DNA from: Candidatus Tityobacter terrigena
GTDB taxonomy: Bacteria > Vulcanimicrobiota > Vulcanimicrobiia > Vulcanimicrobiales > Vulcanimicrobiaceae
Length of the DNA: 64,000 nucleotides
Reading direction: 5' to 3'
NCBI GenBank assembly: GCA_003156715.1
Contig: PMHO01000038.1
Location: 85,638-149,637 of the forward strand
Shown: positions 1-8,244 of the stretch, one piece after another
Numbering within the stretch: position 1 is the first letter of the stretch
Layout of the letters: every line of letters starts with the position of its first letter
Position numbers and translations under genes: made by a program
Notes under the pieces: model-generated
Seen by the model: the letters and a program-made list of their open reading frames with translations, nothing else
Told to the model about the DNA's origin: nothing
Database searches by the model: none

Positions 1-621
1 GTTCGCCACGACGTCGACTTGTGGAATCGTCGCGAAGGCGGCTGGGTCGTCGAGGGCGACCGTTTCGTCCGCGCCGATGCTTTGCGCCTGATCGAGCTGA
101 AAACGCTGCACGCCCGCGATCACGCGCGCGCCCGAGACCTTCGCCCTATAGACGGCTGAGCGACCGACGGCGCCCGCCGCGCCGGAGACCAGCACCGTCT
201 GGCCGGCGTGCACTCCGCTCGCGACCGAGATCAACTGGCTGCCGGTGACGCCCGCGAGCGGAATCGCGGCCGCGTCGACGAGGTCCATCGTCTCCGGCAC
301 CTTGGCAAAAAGAATCGCTTTGTCGGCGACGAGCTCGGCGTAGGTGTGGTACGACCACCCGCAAACGCGTTCGCCGACCGTGAGGTCCGTGACGCCGTCG
401 CCCGTCGCGACCACCGTTCCCGACACGTCCACGCCGATGATCGCCGGAAAGTGCAGCTGCCACCCCTTGACGGCGCCCTTGCGCTCTAGTATGTCTTCCG
501 GGTTGATGCCGATGCCGGCCACCCGGACGAGGACGTCGCCCGAACCCAGTTTGGGATCCGGCATGTCCTGATATTTCATTACTTCCGGACCGCCGTATGC
601 GGTCACAACAGACGCTTTCAC
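1..621 (-). CDS. Zinc-free alcohol dehydrogenase / NAD(P)H:quinone oxidoreductase, N-terminal 207 codons
   Basis: This gene runs off the left edge, so only its N-terminal part is present. It begins with a GTG codon and the typical MDR opening (VTAYGGPEV). The GroES-like domain covers roughly residues 10-120 (GDVLVRVAGIGINPED; PAIIGVDVSGTV), and a Rossmann segment with the nucleotide-binding glycines follows (VLVSGAAGAVGRSAVY, near residues 150-165). No cysteine-rich zinc lobe is seen, which fits the quinone-reductase/zeta-crystallin branch. The substrate cannot be told. It lies 10 bp after the alpha/beta hydrolase stop on the same strand, so it is probably the last or a late gene of the epoxide hydrolase operon. 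The family is clear; the function is inferred. Confidence 0.85.
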   Translation of the reverse strand, partial: MKASVVTAYGGPEVMKYQDMPDPKLGSGDVLVRVAGIGINPEDILERKGAVKGWQLHFPAIIGVDVSGTVVATGDGVTDLTVGERVCGWSYHTYAELVADKAILFAKVPETMDLVDAAAIPLAGVTGSQLISVASGVHAGQTVLVSGAAGAVGRSAVYRAKVSGARVIAGVQRFQLDQAQSIGADETVALDDPAAFATIPQVDVVAN

Positions 622-631
622 GGGTCGCCGC

Positions 632-1393
632 CTACTTCGCCGAGGAAGTGGCAGCGTCGACGATCACGGCCGCAACGCGATCCGGCATCGAGAGCATTGG
701 AACGTGACCCGCTGCAAGGATCGTCAGTTTCGCATGAATTTGCCTTGCGGTGTCTTTTTCATACTGCGGTGGGACCATGCGATCGTTGGCGTCTGCGATC
801 AGCCATGACGGCTTTGACCGCCACGCCGGGTTCTGAACCTTCTCAGCGAGAGCGGCGGAGTTCCACGGCCCCTGCGTTGCATACACGATCCCACGCTCGG
901 CGGCAGGCAGTTCGGGAACAAAATCCTCGTCGACGCCCTTGCGCGTGAGGGTCAGATAGCCGGCGGCATCGGGCTTCGCTTGGGCAGAACCCGGAGCGGC
1001 CGGATATCCCTTGGTCGTGTCGGCCCCGGCTTGACCCTTTTTCGGCACGAGTGCGGAGATGTACACCAGGGCGGCGACCTTGGGATCGTTTCCGGCTTCA
1101 CTAATGACCATACCCGCCCAGGAGTGGCCGACGAGGATCACCGGACCGTTCATCTGCGCAATCGCACGCTTCGTTGCTGTCACGTCATCGGCAAGCGACG
1201 AAAGCGGATTCTGAACGGCGATGACGTTATAGCCCTTTGCCTGAAGCAGGGGGATAACTTTTGACCAGCTCGATCCATCTGCGAAGGCGCCGTGTACCAA
1301 GACAATGTTCTTGACGGAAGTCGCGGCGCGCCCGCTGAACGTTCCCGACACAACCGCCAAGAGAGAAAGTGCGAGGATCGAGAGAGGCTTCAT
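632..1393 (-). CDS. Secreted alpha/beta hydrolase (esterase-like)
   Basis: A protein of about 253 residues with an N-terminal signal peptide (MKPLSILALSLLAVVSG...GRAA) and an alpha/beta-hydrolase core. The oxyanion-hole motif HGAFADGSSW lies near residue 35 and the nucleophile elbow GHSWAG near residue 90. A late GHVPML segment supplies the catalytic His and DANDRMVP probably the acid region. The start at 1393 is preferred over upstream in-frame codons because an AGGAGCC ribosome site sits just before it and the signal peptide begins there. It is 14 bp behind the Tat-exported epoxide hydrolase, so both probably act outside the cytoplasm on related substrates. The exact substrate is unknown; EstC-like esterases are the nearest match I recognise. 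Confidence 0.85.
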   Translation of the reverse strand: MKPLSILALSLLAVVSGTFSGRAATSVKNIVLVHGAFADGSSWSKVIPLLQAKGYNVIAVQNPLSSLADDVTATKRAIAQMNGPVILVGHSWAGMVISEAGNDPKVAALVYISALVPKKGQAGADTTKGYPAAPGSAQAKPDAAGYLTLTRKGVDEDFVPELPAAERGIVYATQGPWNSAALAEKVQNPAWRSKPSWLIADANDRMVPPQYEKDTARQIHAKLTILAAGHVPMLSMPDRVAAVIVDAATSSAK

Positions 1394-1407
1394 ACTCGGC
1401 TCCTGTC

Positions 1408-2736
1408 TTACTTCGTCGCTCGCACGGATCGGAACGTCCCGCGAACGTCTTCGCAAAAGAGTTCCGGTTGTTCCCAGGCCGCAAAGTGTCCGCCGACGTC
1501 GTGCTTCTTGTAGTAGACGAGCTTCGGATACGCTTTTTCAGACCAGCTGCGTGGCGCCTGGTACAGTTCGTACCGGAACGCGCTGACGCCAACCGGTACG
1601 GCGACGCCTTTGATGTCGAAAAAATCGAGTTTATTTTCCCAGTAGAGGCGGGCCGACGGGATGCCCGTGTTCGTTAACCAGTAGAGGGTAACGTTGTCCA
1701 GCACGTCGTCGCGCGACAGACCGCCCGGGTGCCCAAAAAACGCCGGCGCAATCATCTCGTAACTATCCTTGTCGTGGTCGAGCATCCAACTCGCTAACGC
1801 AATCGGCGAGTCGCTGAGCCCGTAGAGCGTTTGCGGGCGGTTGGTCATCTCGACTGCATAGCCGAGATGCTTTGCATAAAAATCGCTCAACTGCTCGAAC
1901 GCGTGGAGTTCGTCGCCGGAAAGCGCCACCGGCGACTTGGCCCCAGACTTAGCGGCGGCTAAGATGTCGGCCGGAACCGTGCCCGGCATGTTCGTGTGGA
2001 TTGCGATCGCCTTGGTGGGCGCGAGCAACGCCAGCTCTTGGGTGACGTTGGCTCCCCAGTCACCGCCCTGCGCGACGAACCGATCGTAACCGAGCCGCTC
2101 CATCAGTACGAGCCACGCCTTTGCGATGCGCACGGGATCCCAGCCGAGAGTCGTGGGCGCCGGCGAGAATCCGTGCCCGGGCATCGATGGGATCACGAGG
2201 TGAAACGCATCCGACGGGCCGGCCCCGTGCGCGGCCGGATCGGTCAGCGGATCGATGATCTTGAGCTGTTCGATGATCGAGCCGGGCCAACCATGCGTTA
2301 CAATGAGCGGTAATGCGTTCTCGTTCTTCGAGCGCACGTGAATGAAATGGATCTCCTGGCCGTCGATCTCGGTCAGGAACTGCGGTATCGCGTTCAGCCT
2401 CGCTTCGCACCTGCGCCAATCGTAATCGGTCGCCCAATAGCGTGCCAGCGCCTGCGTCATCGCCAACTGAACGCCTTGCGTCTGGTCGTCGACCAATTCA
2501 CGGGAGGGCCATCGCGTAGCGCTGATGCGCCGGCGCAATTCGGTAAGCTCTGACTCGGGAACGTTCACTTGAGGAAACGGACGAATAGCAGCCGTATCGC
2601 TTCCGGTCTTTTGTGCGACGACAGTCATGGCGTTAGTCCCTTCTCTAAGACCGAGAAGACCCAAGGGCCCGGCGGCCAGCGCAGCCGCTGCAGCGCCGGA
2701 AAAGCGACGGCGATTGATGCTGAGCTTTTCCAACAT
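1408..2736 (-). CDS. Epoxide hydrolase family protein, Tat-exported
   Basis: About 442 residues. The N-terminus carries a twin-arginine signal (SINRRRFSG followed by an Ala-rich hydrophobic stretch). The epoxide hydrolase N-terminal domain (PESELTELRRRISATRWP, DYDWRRCEARLN) follows, then an alpha/beta-hydrolase core with HGWPGS near residue 149 (oxyanion hole), GGDWGAN near 225 (Asp nucleophile) and GGHFAAWEQPE near the end (catalytic His). Start: an in-frame GTG lies 21 nt upstream, but the ATG at 2736 follows AAAGG and begins the Tat peptide directly. A second epoxide hydrolase at 16620 has the same core without an export signal. It heads a three-gene operon with the hydrolase and oxidoreductase downstream. 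Export is inferred from the signal only. Confidence 0.92.
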   Translation of the reverse strand: MLEKLSINRRRFSGAAAAALAAGPLGLLGLREGTNAMTVVAQKTGSDTAAIRPFPQVNVPESELTELRRRISATRWPSRELVDDQTQGVQLAMTQALARYWATDYDWRRCEARLNAIPQFLTEIDGQEIHFIHVRSKNENALPLIVTHGWPGSIIEQLKIIDPLTDPAAHGAGPSDAFHLVIPSMPGHGFSPAPTTLGWDPVRIAKAWLVLMERLGYDRFVAQGGDWGANVTQELALLAPTKAIAIHTNMPGTVPADILAAAKSGAKSPVALSGDELHAFEQLSDFYAKHLGYAVEMTNRPQTLYGLSDSPIALASWMLDHDKDSYEMIAPAFFGHPGGLSRDDVLDNVTLYWLTNTGIPSARLYWENKLDFFDIKGVAVPVGVSAFRYELYQAPRSWSEKAYPKLVYYKKHDVGGHFAAWEQPELFCEDVRGTFRSVRATK

Positions 2737-2886
2737 GCAAAACCAGCCTTTGGGCACCCCAGAGTCATTGCGGCAATCTCAGGGGGATGAGGTCGCCTCA
2801 CGGGTATTGTAGAGACCGCAAGGGCGAGCCACAACGAAGCCGGGATAGGCAAGTGCGACTACCAGGTAAAGCGCGATCGGCTCGGA

Positions 2887-3339
2887 CTACGGTCGCAAGC
2901 GAGTGATCCTGGGGTGTGGCGTATCCTCGGCCGCACGTATCATTTCGGCGGAGAGGGTTTCGAACGCGCCGGCCCACGCGTCGCGCAGACTGTTGTCGAA
3001 CGACGGGCCGAGGGCGTCTCCGAGAGCGAACAGCAACGCTACGCGCGCAGTGTCATAATCCTCCGCGGCTATGCCGTACTCGGCGTGACGGCGCCCGAGC
3101 GCTTGAACGAGCGTCGCGATCGAATCGAGGTTTTCCAAAGCCGTCACCGCGACAGCCAGCTTTTCCATGAACTTGACTCCCTGCTGTCGCAAATCGATCT
3201 TAAAGAGGGGCCGCAGGCCAGGGTCCAGCTCGAATAGCCGCCGGTAGAACGTCGCGGCGACGCGGTCGGCGATTGGTTCGACCTGCGCAAAACTGGCCTG
3301 TACGAGCCGGCACTCGTCCCGCGTGAGCAGGCTTTGCAT
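2887..3339 (-). CDS. Single-domain globin (bacterial haemoglobin-like)
   Basis: About 150 residues, the length of a single-domain globin. The fold is recognisable from ESFAQVEPIADRVAATFYRRLFELDPGLRPLF-type helices A-C (RLFELDPGLRPLFK, near residues 35-48), and GRRHAEYGI supplies the proximal His near residue 94. Such proteins bind haem and O2 or NO in the cytoplasm; no reductase domain is attached. The ATG at 3339 (MQSLLTRDEC) was chosen because upstream in-frame codons add an arginine-rich tail unlike globins. It starts 7 bp after the stop of the helix-turn-helix gene at 3347, so the two probably form a regulator-globin operon. Whether it handles oxygen or nitric oxide cannot be told. Confidence 0.88.
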   Translation of the reverse strand: MQSLLTRDECRLVQASFAQVEPIADRVAATFYRRLFELDPGLRPLFKIDLRQQGVKFMEKLAVAVTALENLDSIATLVQALGRRHAEYGIAAEDYDTARVALLFALGDALGPSFDNSLRDAWAGAFETLSAEMIRAAEDTPHPRITRLRP

Positions 3340-3346
3340 GGAGACC

Positions 3347-3892
3347 CTACGACAAGTCCCGAGCGGCGATCTCGCGGCAGATCGCCGATGCGAGCGCGCG
3401 ACCGCCTGCAGCACGCACTTCACGCAGGGACTCTTCGGTCATGAGACGCTGAGAGATGATTCCTGCGAGCGCACGACCGGCACTGGCACGCGCGTCCCGC
3501 ACCAACTCTTCGGCCGAAGCCAAGATCGCCTCAAAGTGCTCCGCGACGGCGGCCACCTCCGGGAGTGCAAGCCTAAAGAGGCGCACGCGATCGGCCTGAT
3601 CGAGCCGCAACGCTTCGGCAACGTGTTGAACGAACGCGGGAGAGAAATTGCGGTCGCTATTGCCGGTTTCAAAGGCGGCATACCAGTTGGGGGAAACGCC
3701 CACGAGTTCGGCGACCTCTTCGCGCCGCAGGCCCGGAACCCGCCGGTGCGTCGTCAAGGGTAACCCGACGTGCTCCGGCCGCAGTCGTGCACGCGCAGCG
3801 GTGAGAAATGCCCGCAATTCCGATTGACGGTCCAAAGGCGCCACCCCGAGCGTGCATAAGAGTTGGGAGACCAGGGCTGGCCCATTATACAT
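3347..3892 (-). CDS. XRE-type helix-turn-helix regulator, short form
   Basis: The N-terminal half is a Cro/C1-type helix-turn-helix of the kind found before MmyB-like ligand domains (HRRVPGLRREEVAELVGVS then PNWYAAFETGN). The C-terminal half is shorter than in full MmyB regulators and is alpha-helical and Ala-rich. The start is uncertain: ATG 3892 overlaps a perfect TATAAT box on this strand (3889-3884), so if that box is the promoter, translation would begin later, perhaps at GTG 3844 (VAPLDRQSELRAFL), which aligns with the paralogue at 13549. It sits just upstream of the globin and divergently from the related regulator at 4007. DNA binding is clear; ligand and targets are unknown. Confidence 0.8.
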   Translation of the reverse strand: MYNGPALVSQLLCTLGVAPLDRQSELRAFLTAARARLRPEHVGLPLTTHRRVPGLRREEVAELVGVSPNWYAAFETGNSDRNFSPAFVQHVAEALRLDQADRVRLFRLALPEVAAVAEHFEAILASAEELVRDARASAGRALAGIISQRLMTEESLREVRAAGGRALASAICREIAARDLS

Positions 3893-3936
3893 CCCCGCGG
3901 GCGGCGATTCTAGGGCCCAAGCGGGCAGACACTCAC

Positions 3937-3975
3937 TGCTAGTTGCTAGTCTGCTCCACGCGAGCGGTGTAGCGT
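3937..3975 (+). promoter_or_regulatory. Putative promoter/operator region of the MmyB-like regulator
   Basis: A TAGCGT hexamer at 3970-3975 matches the -10 box of three other promoters in this window. A tandem heptamer TGCTAGT-TGCTAGT (3937-3950) lies where a -35 or an operator would be; a weak -35 (TAGTCT, 3947-3952) is 17 bp from the -10. The predicted transcript would start near 3982, which excludes GTG 3974 and supports GTG 4007 as the start codon. Confidence 0.4.
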
Positions 3976-4006
3976 GAGGGGCAGCACTGTCCCAGAGGGA
4001 GTTTGC

Positions 4007-4798
4007 GTGATACAGCCCGACGCGCGATCCACCCGGCACGCTCAGTTAGCCGAGTTCCTCATGAGCAGACGAACGCGCCTGCTCCCCGAATCGTGTGGAC
4101 TTCCGCACTTTCGCCGGCGCCGGCGGGCGCCGGGCCTGCGCCGCGAAGAGGTCAGCGCGCTGGCCGGGATTTCGACGGCGTACTACACCTGGATCGAGCA
4201 AGGCCGCACATTCGACGTCTCGATCGAGGTCTTGGGGGCGATCTCGGGCGCCCTACAGCTGAACGAGATCGAAACCACGCACCTCTTCGCGCTGGCCGGG
4301 AAGGCCACGCAGCGGTCGCCGTTGGCGACCGATAGCATGTCGGCCTGGCGTGGAGCGATCTTCGAATTCGTGCGTCGGTTCGAGCGGGGTCCGGCACTGG
4401 CGCTCAGCCCGTGGCTCGAAGTCAACGCGGCAAACCAGTCGGCTCGCGAGAGCCTTGGGGTCGACACTGGCGCGAACTTTGCGGAGGCATTCTTTGGCGC
4501 CGAACGATCCGTGACGTATCGTAACGCCGATGCCCTCGCGGGGGCGCTCGTGGCGCTGATGCGGCGCAACTACGCACGGGACATCGAGAACGCTCATTTC
4601 GCCGGCGTCATCGGCAGGTTGCGAGGACGCAGCGGTTCGTTCACGGCCCTGTGGGACGGGCACGTCGTCGATGACGCTCCTACGTTCGACGTCGAGATCG
4701 AACGGGCCGGTACGGCTAAAGGTCGCTTCCACGGAGTTATCCTTTCCGACCCGATTTCCGTCAGACAGTTTGCGCTGTTCATGGATCGCGTCGAGTAG
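4007..4798 (+). CDS. Helix-turn-helix regulator with MmyB-like ligand-binding domain
   Basis: About 263 residues, the usual length. Residues 10-75 form the XRE helix-turn-helix (RRAPGLRREEVSALAGIS, TAYYTWIEQGR). Residues 100-260 match the MmyB-like PAS-related ligand domain (SPWLEVNAANQSARESLG; NYARDIENAHFAGVIGRLRGRSGSF; the closing HGVILSDPISVRQFALF). The GTG at 4007 follows a GAGGGAG ribosome site. It is transcribed divergently from a shorter relative at 3347 and probably controls nearby genes or itself. MmyB-domain regulators are thought to sense fatty-acid-like ligands; that is family knowledge, not visible here. Confidence 0.88.
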   Translation: MIQPDARSTRHAQLAEFLMSRRTRLLPESCGLPHFRRRRRAPGLRREEVSALAGISTAYYTWIEQGRTFDVSIEVLGAISGALQLNEIETTHLFALAGKATQRSPLATDSMSAWRGAIFEFVRRFERGPALALSPWLEVNAANQSARESLGVDTGANFAEAFFGAERSVTYRNADALAGALVALMRRNYARDIENAHFAGVIGRLRGRSGSFTALWDGHVVDDAPTFDVEIERAGTAKGRFHGVILSDPISVRQFALFMDRVE

Positions 4799-5137
4799 GA
4801 CACCTGCCGGCGAGGCCGATAGCGCTATGAGGGCCGCCAGCGGAAACGGCATTACCATCATCTCCTCGCAGTAATCTTCGATTATCGACGAGGCTTTGAG
4901 CCGTAGAAGGAACCTGCACGCGCTCGAGCGACCGCTGGGGCTCAGCCCCCCACGTGCGGGGGGCCTTGCGCGGACGCGGTTTGGAAGTTTCTGTAATTTC
5001 CGGCAGTTTGTCTAAAGCCGAAAAAGCCTGCACCGGGCGCGTGGCCCTGTCGGCGATCGCGGGCACGAGGTCACTACTGGCGAAGGGCTTCGATACATGA
5101 GTCGGCCGAGCAGGCTAGGCAATTTCACGACGCCGGT
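4799..5137. other. Gene-free stretch with one strong hairpin
   Basis: I see no coding signal here. It contains the GC hairpin listed separately at 4945-4964. The rest is unremarkable leader sequence before the TauE/SafE gene, with no recognisable riboswitch. Confidence 0.5.
4945..4964. terminator. GC-rich perfect hairpin
   Basis: GCCCCCC and GGGGGGC form a perfect 7-bp stem around a 6-nt loop (ACGTGC). It lies 146 bp after the regulator at 4007 and has no T-run, so it may stall transcription or stabilise a 3' end rather than act as a classical terminator. Confidence 0.4.
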
Positions 5138-5866
5138 ATGAGTCAAGAACTCATCTCGCTCCTTATCGCCGCGGTGTCGCTTATGTATGCGACCGTCGGG
5201 CAGGCCGGTGGAACGGCGTTTCTGGCCGTGATGGCATTCGCCGGCTTTGCTCCCTCCGAGATGCGGACAACTGCGCTCCTTCTCAACATCGTTGCCGCCG
5301 GCTACGCGACCTGGAGACTTCACGACCGTGGCCTCATTGACTGGAACCTGCTTACGCGCCTCACGCTACCCTCTCTGTTGGCTGCATTCGGGGGTGGATT
5401 GCTGACTGTAAGTGGCCGCGCATACTTTGTCCTGACGGGAACTTTGTTGATCATCGCGGCTGCGCTCATCGCCTTTCGACGGTCCGAGGACAACGTGGGG
5501 CCGCTTAGGTATTCCCTTGTCCCCGCGGCCCTCGTCGGACTCTCGTCCGGATTCGTTTCCGGCCTCAGCGGCGTCGGAGGTGGCGTTTTCTTAACGGCAC
5601 AACTTCTGGCATTTAAGTGGGCATCGCCTCGAGGTGCGGCCGCCATATCGCCGCCCTTCATCCTGGTCAATTCTATCGCAGGACTCGCGGGACTACTCAT
5701 CGCTGGGCAACGGCTCTCGCAAGCGGCTCCCCTGTATGCCTGCGGCGCCTTATTTGGATCGGTGGTTGGCACGACGATCGGGCTACGCTGGATGTCGCAG
5801 CAGGCAACGCGCTACATGCTTGCAGCCGTCTTAGTCTTCGCAGGCGTGAGACTGCTTGCGCGCTAG
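5138..5866 (+). CDS. Sulfite exporter TauE/SafE family membrane protein
   Basis: A 242-residue polytopic membrane protein with about eight hydrophobic segments. Two TauE/SafE repeats are visible: the first begins SLMYATVGQAGGTAFLAVMA and the second SSGFVSGLSGVGGGVFLTAQ, each with the glycine-rich kink typical of the family. It ends LAAVLVFAGVRLLAR. Members move sulfite, sulfoacetate or other small organic anions across the inner membrane. No sulfur-metabolism gene lies nearby, so the substrate is open. It stands alone between a hairpin upstream and a convergent gene at 5911. Confidence 0.88.
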   Translation: MSQELISLLIAAVSLMYATVGQAGGTAFLAVMAFAGFAPSEMRTTALLLNIVAAGYATWRLHDRGLIDWNLLTRLTLPSLLAAFGGGLLTVSGRAYFVLTGTLLIIAAALIAFRRSEDNVGPLRYSLVPAALVGLSSGFVSGLSGVGGGVFLTAQLLAFKWASPRGAAAISPPFILVNSIAGLAGLLIAGQRLSQAAPLYACGALFGSVVGTTIGLRWMSQQATRYMLAAVLVFAGVRLLAR

Positions 5867-5910
5867 AGGGTTCTGGCTGCCTTGTTCGCGAGATCGGGTG
5901 TCGGCTTGGT

Positions 5911-6453
5911 TTAGCCCCCGTGATCGTGCATTTGCATCTCGCTCCCACCGTTGCCGCGCATGCCGTCGTACATCATGACTTGGTCGTCCGTGAGCAGCTT
6001 GCGCGTTGCAAGGTGCGCGGAAAGATGTACCGCGCGCAATTGGCCCTCAAGGTCGCCGATGTGAAGCGTTAGCGCGCTGAGCGAACTCTCATCAATCGTC
6101 TTATCCGCGAATGCGCGGTCCAGTGCGCCTTCCGCGTCGACAATCTCCCGGCCAAGCGGCACGGCGGCGGCAGTCATAGATGCCTCGATCTTCTCAATCC
6201 CTGTCTTTTGCGCGTCGGAGAGCCCGAGGTGACCAGCCATCGCCAGAACGTGCTTGGGACCAGGATAGTGGTTCAATTCCCCGGCCTTTGCCATGCCGAG
6301 TCCTTCGCCTGCGAGGTAACCCCTCACCTCATCGGGCGTGAGCGTTTTGATTCGCGGCGGCTCGTCACTTGTATTTGGAGAGGCGCTCTGAGCCGCCGAA
6401 AACGCCGGGACGGTCGCGGCGATGACCGCTGCGAGGACGATGCGACTTTTCAC
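5911..6453 (-). CDS. Periplasmic Spy/CpxP-like (LTxxQ) protein
   Basis: About 180 residues. A signal peptide (KSRIVLAAVIAATVPAFSAAQ) precedes an all-helical domain with LGLSDAQKTGIEKIEASM near residues 75-95 and LLTDDQVMMYD near the end, resembling LTxxQ helices of periplasmic metal-resistance or Spy-type chaperones. The tail is His- and Met-rich (SEMQMHDHGG), which could bind metal. GTG 6453 is chosen because the signal peptide starts there; an ATG at 6534 would add a hydrophilic 27-residue leader before it. It stands alone, convergent with the TauE-like exporter. Metal or envelope-stress function is inferred. Confidence 0.75.
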   Translation of the reverse strand: MKSRIVLAAVIAATVPAFSAAQSASPNTSDEPPRIKTLTPDEVRGYLAGEGLGMAKAGELNHYPGPKHVLAMAGHLGLSDAQKTGIEKIEASMTAAAVPLGREIVDAEGALDRAFADKTIDESSLSALTLHIGDLEGQLRAVHLSAHLATRKLLTDDQVMMYDGMRGNGGSEMQMHDHGG

Positions 6454-6676
6454 GCCGTCCGCTTCGCTCGACCTCGGACGATTCCCGGCTTGGCCTCTGC
6501 TATCGGTCGGAACGACATTGCCGCGCTGGCCCATAAACGGGCTATTATCGCGGCTTCAGCGCCAGAAGGGCCCGGGCGATCTCTTCATCTTATGTCGTTA
6601 TGTCGCGGCGACCTTGGCGTGGCTCCTGGTTGATGGAAGTGCTCAATCTTAAAGACGAGTGGGGAAGTTTCACAGC

Positions 6677-6886
6677 TCACCTACCGTGCGACTCCAGGTA
6701 CTTGGCCGCCTCTCGGAAGCGATCAGGTTGCTCCCCCAGCAAACCCAGGGCCGTATTACATGCGTTGCAGAGGAGTCCACGAACGGCACCGCTGCGATGA
6801 TCGTGGTCCACGCACAAATGATGCAGGAACATGGTCTCATCATGACGTGCGGCTTTTGCCGGCTTGCATTGAACCCAAGGAAGACG
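6677..6886 (-). pseudogene. Recombination endonuclease VII, C-terminal remnant
   Basis: The reading frame ends with the signature of phage endonuclease VII: VDHDHRSGAVRGLLCNACN, then ALGLLGEQPDRFREAAKYLE. The N-terminal CxxC half is missing. The frame reads straight into a tRNA-Phe-like fragment at 6891-6919, so the gene seems cut exactly at a recombination point. Endonuclease VII resolves branched phage DNA, so this is a relic of a phage or phage-derived element. It is too short to be active. Confidence 0.7.
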
Positions 6887-6890
6887 GCAG

Positions 6891-6919
6891 ATCGAACTCG
6901 CGACACCAGGTTTTTCAGA
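6891..6919 (-). repeat. tRNA-Phe fragment, candidate att site (left)
   Basis: These 29 bp match the intact tRNA-Phe gene (22304-22332) at 28 positions, with the last 20 bp identical. The match runs from the T-loop to the anticodon loop, the part of tRNA genes commonly used as integrase crossover sites. It has the same orientation as the intact tRNA, as expected if a 15.4-kb element inserted there. Confidence 0.65.
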
Positions 6920-7047
6920 GAAGAAAAGGCGTTGATCGCGTGCGGTCGCCCTTGTTCGCGTACGCCCGGAAACCATTGTCCGATAATCCTTTGCAGCGAG
7001 GCCGCGTGTTCGCCCGCGTTCGTCCTTGACCGTCCCTGGCCACGGTT

Positions 7048-7071
7048 TTAGGGAAAAAGTTAGGGAAAACG
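7048..7071 (+). repeat. Tandem TTAGGGAAAA repeat, left copy
   Basis: Two copies of TTAGGGAAAA lie 12 nt apart. The second is part of a 14-bp sequence (AGTTAGGGAAAACG, 7058-7071) found again at 22208-22221, close to the intact tRNA-Phe. This could be an integrase arm-binding site; no integrase gene remains to test it. Confidence 0.5.
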
Positions 7072-7296
7072 ACGCACGTCAATCACAGAGGTATCGAACG
7101 CCAGCGGCTTGACGTAGCGCACGGTGCCAGCGGGTGGAGGAAGCGCGAGCAACGGCGCCGAGATTGGGCGTCCTCTGCGGTGGTCTTCTCCCGTTTCCAG
7201 GAAGCGGTCGTACCGGAGTGGCCGAGGCTGCGGTTGAATGTCCTCGAGTTCGAGGACTTCCGGTCCGCCATATCGATGGACGCGTATCGCTTTCAT
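7060..7296 (-). pseudogene. Quinone oxidoreductase N-terminal remnant
   Basis: The first 22-24 codons are a clean MDR oxidoreductase start (MKAIRVHRYGGPEVLELEDI). After that the reading frame loses all similarity (charged and proline-rich residues) and stops after 78 codons, without the GroES-like domain. It looks like a gene cut by deletion or recombination. It is at the left end of the proposed island and overlaps one of the TTAGGGAAAA repeats. Confidence 0.7.
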
Positions 7297-7403
7297 TTTG
7301 AAACCTCTTGTCCGAAGACTCCGTCAGCGTCTGCTACGTCACGACCTGGAGGGAAACGTCAAGCGTTCGAGTTGTCCTCGCCCGCCCAGAAAGCGGCGAG
7401 TCC

Positions 7404-8171
7404 TCACGATTTGGCGATCAATTGTTGGCCGCCGTCAATGTCGATCGTTGCTCCGGTGATCGCCGTGTTCGTCATAAGGTGAACGGCGAGTGCAGCAACG
7501 TCGGTTGGGCCGATGACGCGCCGGATGGGTAGCGTCGCGCGGAGTTGATCGCGACGGGCGTCCAGTTGATCGCCTAGCAGCGATGCCGACAGCGACGTGT
7601 CGACGAAACCGGCGGCGATGACGTTGACCCGGATCGGTGCTATTTCGACCGCTAGATTGGCGACCAGCGCGGGCAGGGCAGCCGTGCCTGCCGCAACGAG
7701 CGACAACCCGGGTCCAGGTGCTCGGCCGCCCGTGCCCCCCATAAACAGCAGCGTGCCGCCGGGCCGCACCCGACCAACCGCATGCTGGGCGACCGCAATT
7801 GCCAGCCACTGATGCTCGTCGAAATCCCGGTGGGCCAGATCGCGATTGAGGTCTGTCAAGGGCGCGTAGTAGGGCCTGCCGGCCGTCACCATCACGTGAT
7901 CGATCACATTAGGCAAGCCCTCGAAGAACCGGTCGAGTGCTGCCGGATCGGTGGCGTCGAAGGCGGCGGTGCTGTGCGCGCCGAGTTCGTCGGCAGCCCG
8001 GTGCAGGGCGTCAGCCTTGCGCCCAGTCAGAATGATGTCGGCGCCCTCGGCCCGGGCCTTGCGAGCCGTTTCGAGTCCGATCCCGGCGCTGCCGCCGATG
8101 ACCACGATCGTTTGTCCGGCCAGGCTTGCCTGGTGTTCGATTATAGTAGCGGCGATTGCGTTTGTCGTCAT
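7404..8171 (-). CDS. SDR-family oxidoreductase lacking the usual Tyr-Lys pair
   Basis: 255 residues, normal for a classical short-chain dehydrogenase. The cofactor site is present (VVIGGSAGIGLETARKARAEG, residues 22-42; Arg in LTGRKAD hints at NADPH), and the C-terminal ITGATIDIDGGQQL is typical. Where the catalytic YxxxK normally stands, the sequence reads PGLSLVAAGTAALPALVANL, with neither Tyr nor Lys. A recognised SDR branch shares this change, so it may catalyse a different reaction or bind cofactor for regulation. The start ATG 8171 gives the expected N-terminus. It stands 73 bp downstream of the unknown gene at 8245 on the same strand, so the two may be cotranscribed. Confidence 0.85.
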   Translation of the reverse strand: MTTNAIAATIIEHQASLAGQTIVVIGGSAGIGLETARKARAEGADIILTGRKADALHRAADELGAHSTAAFDATDPAALDRFFEGLPNVIDHVMVTAGRPYYAPLTDLNRDLAHRDFDEHQWLAIAVAQHAVGRVRPGGTLLFMGGTGGRAPGPGLSLVAAGTAALPALVANLAVEIAPIRVNVIAAGFVDTSLSASLLGDQLDARRDQLRATLPIRRVIGPTDVAALAVHLMTNTAITGATIDIDGGQQLIAKS

Positions 8172-8244
8172 GGGTCACTCCTCAAACTTGGATAGGTTGG
8201 GTCACTCAGCGCCGATCGTGCCTCACGTTCATTACGGCATATCC

